Below are positions 59,580 through 64,000 of a stretch of 64,000 nucleotides of DNA, piece after piece. This stretch comes from Linnemannia elongata (Eukaryota > Mortierellomycota > Mortierellomycetes > Mortierellales > Mortierellaceae), in the NCBI GenBank assembly GCA_036320915.1, contig JAXBDG010000002.1, positions 2,170,001 through 2,234,000 of the forward strand, written 5' to 3'. The notes beneath the pieces were generated by a model, which worked only from the letters and a program-made list of their open reading frames with translations, did no database searches and was not told the DNA's origin. Made by a program: the position numbers and the translations under genes. Numbering within the stretch: position 1 is the stretch's first letter; the number at the start of each line of letters is the position of its first letter.

Positions 59580-60175
59580 TACAAGTAGCAGACAGCGAGT
59601 GTTTTTCATCCTTGCAGTTGGCACGAGAAGCCCTCAAGGCACTGGCTTATTCACCGAACGACCAGCAACTAGCTATCGGCGGCAGCGACAACTCGATACA
59701 TCTCTGGGACGGTCAGTCGCAAGTGCCGGGTATCAAGCTGGATGGACACAGTGCGACTGTCCAATCCATTGTCTATTGACCTTGCGCTCAGTGGATCGCT
59801 TCCGGCAGTAATGACAGGATGGTTCAACTTTGGCGACGACGATAAGAAGGCGAGTCGGAGTGTTGGCAGTGCGCTGGCGTGGTCCCTCCATTCTTTGGAT
59901 CTGCGCTCAATATTGCATGGAATCCGATCACTCCCAAAGAGTTTGCCACACGATATGAAGACCATTCTGTCCAAGTGTGACAAGAGTCGAACAATGGCGA
60001 GGGTGTGGTTGTGAGATTGCTTTGGGGGTACAACATTGGAGAAAACTGTGCCAAGGGTTTTATCTTCAAGGATGCGACAGCTCCGAGCCCGATGAACCAG
60101 AAGCTGCTGGTCCAGCACGGTGCCGTCGACAGTTCTTTGGTCCCCTGAGGGAGAAGGATCAGACGCTTAAAGCCT
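59580..60175 (+). pseudogene. 3' relic of the NACHT-WD40 gene
   Basis: Only the last WD40 repeats remain: SSLQLAREALKALAYSPNDQ, SIHLWDGQSQ, GHSATVQSIVY, then TGA at 59777-59779 where gene 2 reads TCA. Further stops follow (TAA in place of CAA near 59840, TGA in place of TGG near 59978). The C-terminal tail (EGVVVRLLWGYNIG, MNQKLLVQHGAVDS) and the GCCTGTTATTTCC 3' flank are recognisable. About 90% of the gene is gone. It keeps the standard position before an F-box relic and F-box copy E. Confidence 0.85.
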
Positions 60176-60284
60176 GTTATTTCCTTTGTTCCAATCAACA
60201 CACATTACACCGTTTTCCCATTCAAATTGAATCATGAGTACATTGCCAATAACCACTAAATGTATTGTCCTTTTTCAACGCTAT

Positions 60285-60325
60285 TGTTGTTGTTGTTGTT
60301 GTTGTTGTTGTAATCGTTTTTTTTT
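60285..60325. repeat. TTG microsatellite
   Basis: A (TTG)n run followed by T9 lies after the NACHT relic, equivalent to 35530-35794 and 52620-52740. Confidence 0.75.
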
Positions 60326-60329
60326 GTGC

Positions 60330-60830
60330 ATATCTCTTGAGTTTTTCGGGCAATGCAAGAGAATCGATGCTCTCCATGTGTCGGCTCTTCGTCTTGCTCA
60401 TAGCAGCCACCTTGGCCATATCCCTTGATATCATCAGGGCCGCCACCTTCCTTAAAGCCTCAACAGAACCAGCAAAGATCCACTCGTTTAACTAGGACTC
60501 CAAGTCTGACCCGTGGTATTGCCGAGGTTTCGAATGAGGTGCGCTGTGGGTAAGAACCATCCTGGGCCAGTTGGCCATGGTCCATTCCGGCTCCTTGTCA
60601 CGGTTAATGTACACCTCCGTGCCTGGTACAGCGAATATGCACCGTTCCATGATATCTCCAAGAAGGTCTATTCCCGTGTCGAATGACAATGCCAGGCAGT
60701 CATATTTCTGGTACTTTTTAAGGGAGTTTCCTGATGATTCCGAGTTCCAACTGCTCTTGGAGATCCCAATGCCGAGACCCACCTCCTTAGCGTTGTCTGT
60801 GCACAGACTGCCCTTTGGAGATCCAAACGC
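60330..60830 (-). pseudogene. C-terminal relic of an F-box paralogue, copy 4
   Basis: The minus strand reads VGLGIGISKSSWNSESSGN, then YDCLALSFDTGIDLLGDIME and PEWTMANWPRM, before TAG replaces the GAG that copy 3 has after GSDLES. YDCLALSF...LDLL aligns with YDCLSMTLESGLDVL of intact F-box proteins. This copy shows the empty site of the MITE found in copy 2. Confidence 0.52.
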
Positions 60831-60968
60831 TCCTGGTGTGTTTTCTTGTAAATTTAGACCCGCACCAACTCCCTGTGAACGATCCGCAATGTGAACCTCA
60901 GTTCTTTACTTTAAGGAAAGATTGTCTCGTCGTTGTTGGTATTGAGAGCGTCTTCTGCATAGTATTCA

Positions 60969-62170
60969 TCAACGTCTTTGATAAAATTTCTTAAACCCAA
61001 TCTCCACCTTCGGCCAGTTCTTCTGAACCCATTCTTTTTCCTCAGCGTTGTAAATTCCGTTGTCCAGATACCACAGCTCAACAACCCGCAGATTCTGAAG
61101 GTCTTTCAGCACGTCCAGCCCACTCTCCAGAGTCATCGGAAGGCAGTCATATTGCCAGACACGCCTCTTGCTGATCTTCCTGTACTCATTTATCCATTCG
61201 TCGAGCTGTGAGCTCACATGAATGCTCGCAGCTTGGTGAGTCGGGCGAGTTTGGTGTACACCCGGCGCTGGAGGTCAATACTCTCCTGATTTGTCCCGTT
61301 GACGTTGCGTAGAATAATCAGTGTGGGAGGGAAAGTTGTTCGAGGAATCCCCTTGATCTCACAATAAAGGACTTCGAGGTCTAAGCAGACCCAGTCCGAA
61401 TCCAAAATCTTCTTGGCCTCCAACCATCCACCATAGTTGTTCAAACAATTGAACTCAAAGTAGATTTCCTTGAGCTTGGGAAGCGAACAAAGCAGCCGAT
61501 CGATCTGCTGCCCACTGCATACATAGTCACCCCCAAACCGGACAACCTCGAGTGTCGCAGCATGTTTGATGAGTGCCTCAACAGTCTTGTCTCCGATCTT
61601 GTAGCCCTCTCTGCCCCAGAAGACCCCTTCGATTTCCTCGAGCCGAGGCGAGAAGGAAAACAACCGCAATCCTGCCGAACACCGGTCGAGAAGCCGAGCA
61701 AGGTCTTTCTCGCCGCCGTCATTTTTGTATTCGCTTCCATCGCTGTATTCAGCTCCATCGATCGACAGTGAGGTCAGCCGCGGTAAGGTTGGTGGACATC
61801 CCGTTAAGAAGTTGTCCAAGAAGAACATGCTGGTCTGGATACTAATAGATTCAACCAGATGACCATTCTTCTCCAAAGCTCCTGATCTGGCGCAGGCCTT
61901 CACCCCCAGGGTGCCGTGGTGATCATATCTCGGCTTGCTGTATTCGTCGTAGTCGAAGTCATCGTCGTCGTTGCTGTCGTCGTCATTGCTGTCGTCGTCG
62001 ATTAAGTATGTTGACGGAGGATCGCGAATATGTCTCCAAAGGAATGGGTGGGTCATCTTGTTCCAGGCCTTGCAGACGCGGATGCAAGAAGCCAGGTCGA
62101 ACTGAGTTAGGTGGGAGATGACCATAGTCTGTACCTCATAAGAGAGGTCGTCGAACGATGTCCTGTCCAT
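60969..62170 (-). pseudogene. F-box family 1, copy E, frameshifted
   Basis: From MDRTSFDDLSYEVQ at 62170 it is a full F-box protein with an Asp-rich insert and leucine-rich segments up to LARLTKLRAFM and a stop at about 61214. Relative to the gene at 53386 one base is missing near 61220, in the codons for RELRLS. The remaining 80 codons (SSQLDEWINEYRKIS to KKFYQRR) continue intact in the next frame. This is a young lesion; a truncated 318-residue protein with a complete F-box might still be made. Confidence 0.75.
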
Positions 62171-63095
62171 GCTGGGTTGGCTCTTTTTGTCCTTGACGAA
62201 AAGATGTTGACTGAGTGGGCATGCGAAGAAATACGTGATCAAAGCAAAGATAACAGTCACTAATCGCAATTGCAATTGAAGTTTAGTGGCGAGTATCAAG
62301 GTTATCATGTTTCACAGATGAACTGGTTTTTGAAAACAAGGCTAACATGATCGATATGTTTTTCTGCAAGAGAATAAGAAAGGGCGAAGAGAAGCAACGA
62401 GAAAAAGCTGTTATAGTGAGATGAGAAAGCGGTGATTCAAACGCGTCATGAGTGCAAAACAGTGCAAATAAAATGAGAATGCGAAGGGAGGAGTATAAGG
62501 GAAAAAAGGAGACCATTTCACAAAGGCAGTTCGCAGTTCACAATAGTCGAGCCTCTGGATGAGGCATTACATACATATTTGTTTCAGGAAGTCTTTTCAC
62601 ACGACGAGACACTGACCGCTGAAATGCACTTCATCCTAATGTATTCTTTGAGGCCTACATCAAATCCTTTGAGTCCAGCAACGACCAGTAAAGCATCGCA
62701 GCAGTATTCCTTCTCTTAAGGCTTGGTCCAGAATCCCACCTACCATTCAGGTGATCAGGCCATGGGTGAACAGAAGCTGAGTGGGACTCTTAATGATGAC
62801 CATTGTTTCTGGATTTACTCGAAGGTATTTGAGGGCGAAGGTGAGAGAAGGAGATGTGATAGTCAGTGACCTGACTACTAGTAGGTGATCAGTCTACCAA
62901 CGCAAAGGAAATAAATAGGTGCTTCTGGCCTTTCGTTTTGTTTTGTTTTGTTTTGTTTTGTTTGTTTTGTTTGTCTTGATTGTCGGTCCCTTTTTTGTTT
63001 CCTTTGTGCATATTCGATATTCGTGCAGTCATTATCCCCTCTTCCCTGTTTCACGTTTGCTTGGCGCCATAGTCCCAGCCTACACTCTCCCTCAA
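62171..63095. other. Cassette flank and intergenic DNA
   Basis: 62170-62620 matches the F-box upstream flank and the first bases of segment X (GAGCCTCTGGATGAGGCATT), after which similarity is lost. A TTTTG run lies at 62934-62972. No gene is supported. Confidence 0.5.
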
Positions 63096-63097
63096 GT

Positions 63098-63106
63098 GTT
63101 TATATA
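63098..63106 (+). promoter_or_regulatory. TATA box of a gene entering the right edge
   Basis: TTTATATAG is followed by a C/T/A-rich leader, like the promoters at 2067 and 10363. It suggests a transcription start near 63130. Confidence 0.4.
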
Positions 63107-63212
63107 GTACTCTCCATCCCCCACAATTTTTTTTAAAAAAACACGTCAGCTCATCCTCCTTCACTCCAACCCGACACTGTCACCCTTTACCCCACTCCCC
63201 TCCTTTTGCTTT

Positions 63213-63911
63213 ATGAAGTATGAATCATTTCCGTTTCTTCGTCCATTTTCTTCTTTTCTTTGCGTTCGCCACGGAGACTTTGATTTTGTGCCCCCACTCC
63301 TTCCCACCCGTCATCTTTCCAACAAACATTCCTTGCTTCTTGGACGTGGGTATATCATGTTTCCGCGCCACAATTTACTCATTACCGCGTCCCGACCAAG
63401 CCCAAACAAGGTTGACTGCGTTCAATCTATCACACACTGCTATCGAGCAGCATTCTTCTCTAGAGAGCCCTTTCGTGTTCAATTTCCACCGTGCTCTGTA
63501 ACTGTAAGTGCCTCTACGTAAAGAAGAGACTACGATTGAAATCATCAACAAACACGCAAATGGGTATCAGTCCTTTTAAGGCAGGTTGGCTTTCTCACCG
63601 CTTTACTTGTGTGAATACATCGAGTCTCGGAATATGATTATGCGAGCAGACGAGTATCGCACCAGTGTGACGTGCAGCCAGTGTATAGAGCTTGCATCTT
63701 CGAGCAGGAGAGCTGTTAGCTGTGATTGATGTGACCTGGAACGCGATCAGGATCAGGATGCAGCACACAACAACACACAGACATTATTGCAGTCGATGAG
63801 AATCCAGACTTGGTCGCCTTTCTGTCTCGCGAGAGCAACAAGAAGATGAGGAAGATGAAGACTCTTGACCTTCCTCTCATATACCATCATCAAAGACGCC
63901 GGTTCCCACTG
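63213..63911 (+). CDS. Possible multi-exon gene, 5' part, running off the window
   Basis: An ATG at 63213 opens a frame to a GTAAGT donor at 63503. The overlapping frame from 63223 (MNHFRFFVHFLLFFAFATET) looks like a signal peptide, so the coding frame is uncertain. A second exon may run from an acceptor ATTGCAG (63793) to a GTAAGT donor at 63912 and reads DENPDLVAFLSRESNKKMRK and LDLPLIYHHQRRRFPL. The product is unknown, the model is weak and the gene is incomplete. Confidence 0.25.
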
Positions 63912-64000
63912 GTAAGTGGTGACATTTGAAACGACTGCAGTATTATCTCTCAAAAATAGTGTGATTGAAATCTGTCCATGCAGAGATGCTTAGTCCGACT

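Overview
The window looks like nuclear DNA of an early-diverging fungus, most likely Mortierellomycotina (Mortierella/Linnemannia-like). The evidence is short GT-AG introns, TATA-driven small secreted protein genes, very long intron-poor NACHT/pentapeptide/WD40 genes beside F-box genes, and a DIRS retrotransposon plus Helitrons. The lineage is inferred from gene content, not from a marker gene. No rRNA, tRNA, CRISPR array or prokaryotic operon was seen.

Backbone. Much of the window is a tandemly duplicated cassette, each copy decayed or invaded differently. In + order the cassette is: a NACHT-pentapeptide-WD40 gene (+); an AT/TTG microsatellite; a C-terminal relic of an F-box paralogue (-); a full F-box gene (-), convergent with the NACHT gene; a ~1.7-kb segment 'X' with unidentified ORFs; and a ~1.5-kb spacer with a decayed second F-box family (-). 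The NACHT gene is intact twice (18365-23740, 1791 aa; 47164-52518, 1784 aa) and a relic twice (about 11180-11545 and 59580-60175). F-box family 1 is intact at 3109-4284 (divergent) and 53386-54597. It is broken at 11880-13096 (nonsense plus deletion), 36700-37639 (F-box deleted) and 60969-62170 (1-nt frameshift). X occurs at 4480-6240, 13500-15270 and 38040-44090. The intact NACHT proteins have STAND/NLR architecture: helical N-terminus, NTPase, pentapeptide linker and 14 WD40 repeats. The paralogues differ mainly at loop positions of the propeller.

Mobile elements. (1) A complete DIRS-type tyrosine-recombinase retrotransposon, 38347-42629, has inverted terminal repeats, an internal complementary region, Gag, RT-RNaseH-methyltransferase and YR genes. 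It sits in the third X copy, and the other X copies give the empty site. (2) Four head-to-tail Helitron-like elements, 27597-35356, have direct CTAG|TCTC junctions. Each is packed with short GC-rich triloop hairpins. (3) A separate ~650-bp Helitron lies at 23883-24533. (4) Two decayed Pif1-helicase tails lie near 7600 and 25300. (5) A 323-bp MITE lies at 36306-36628 with a 7-bp target duplication. (6) A DDE/pogo-type transposase relic lies near 55450. Elements 2 and 3 belong to an ~11.6-kb block that separates the intact NACHT gene 1 from its F-box partner.

Other genes. Two small secreted cysteine-rich proteins (2361-2702 and 10585-10857) share a promoter style: a CTTGAT-rich upstream tract, TATATAAAG, a C/A-rich leader and a 5'UTR intron ending close to the ATG. 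A two-exon membrane protein of unknown function (57159-59037) lies between cassette copies. A further gene probably begins near 63100 and runs off the right edge. The rest is AT-rich, low-complexity intergenic DNA.
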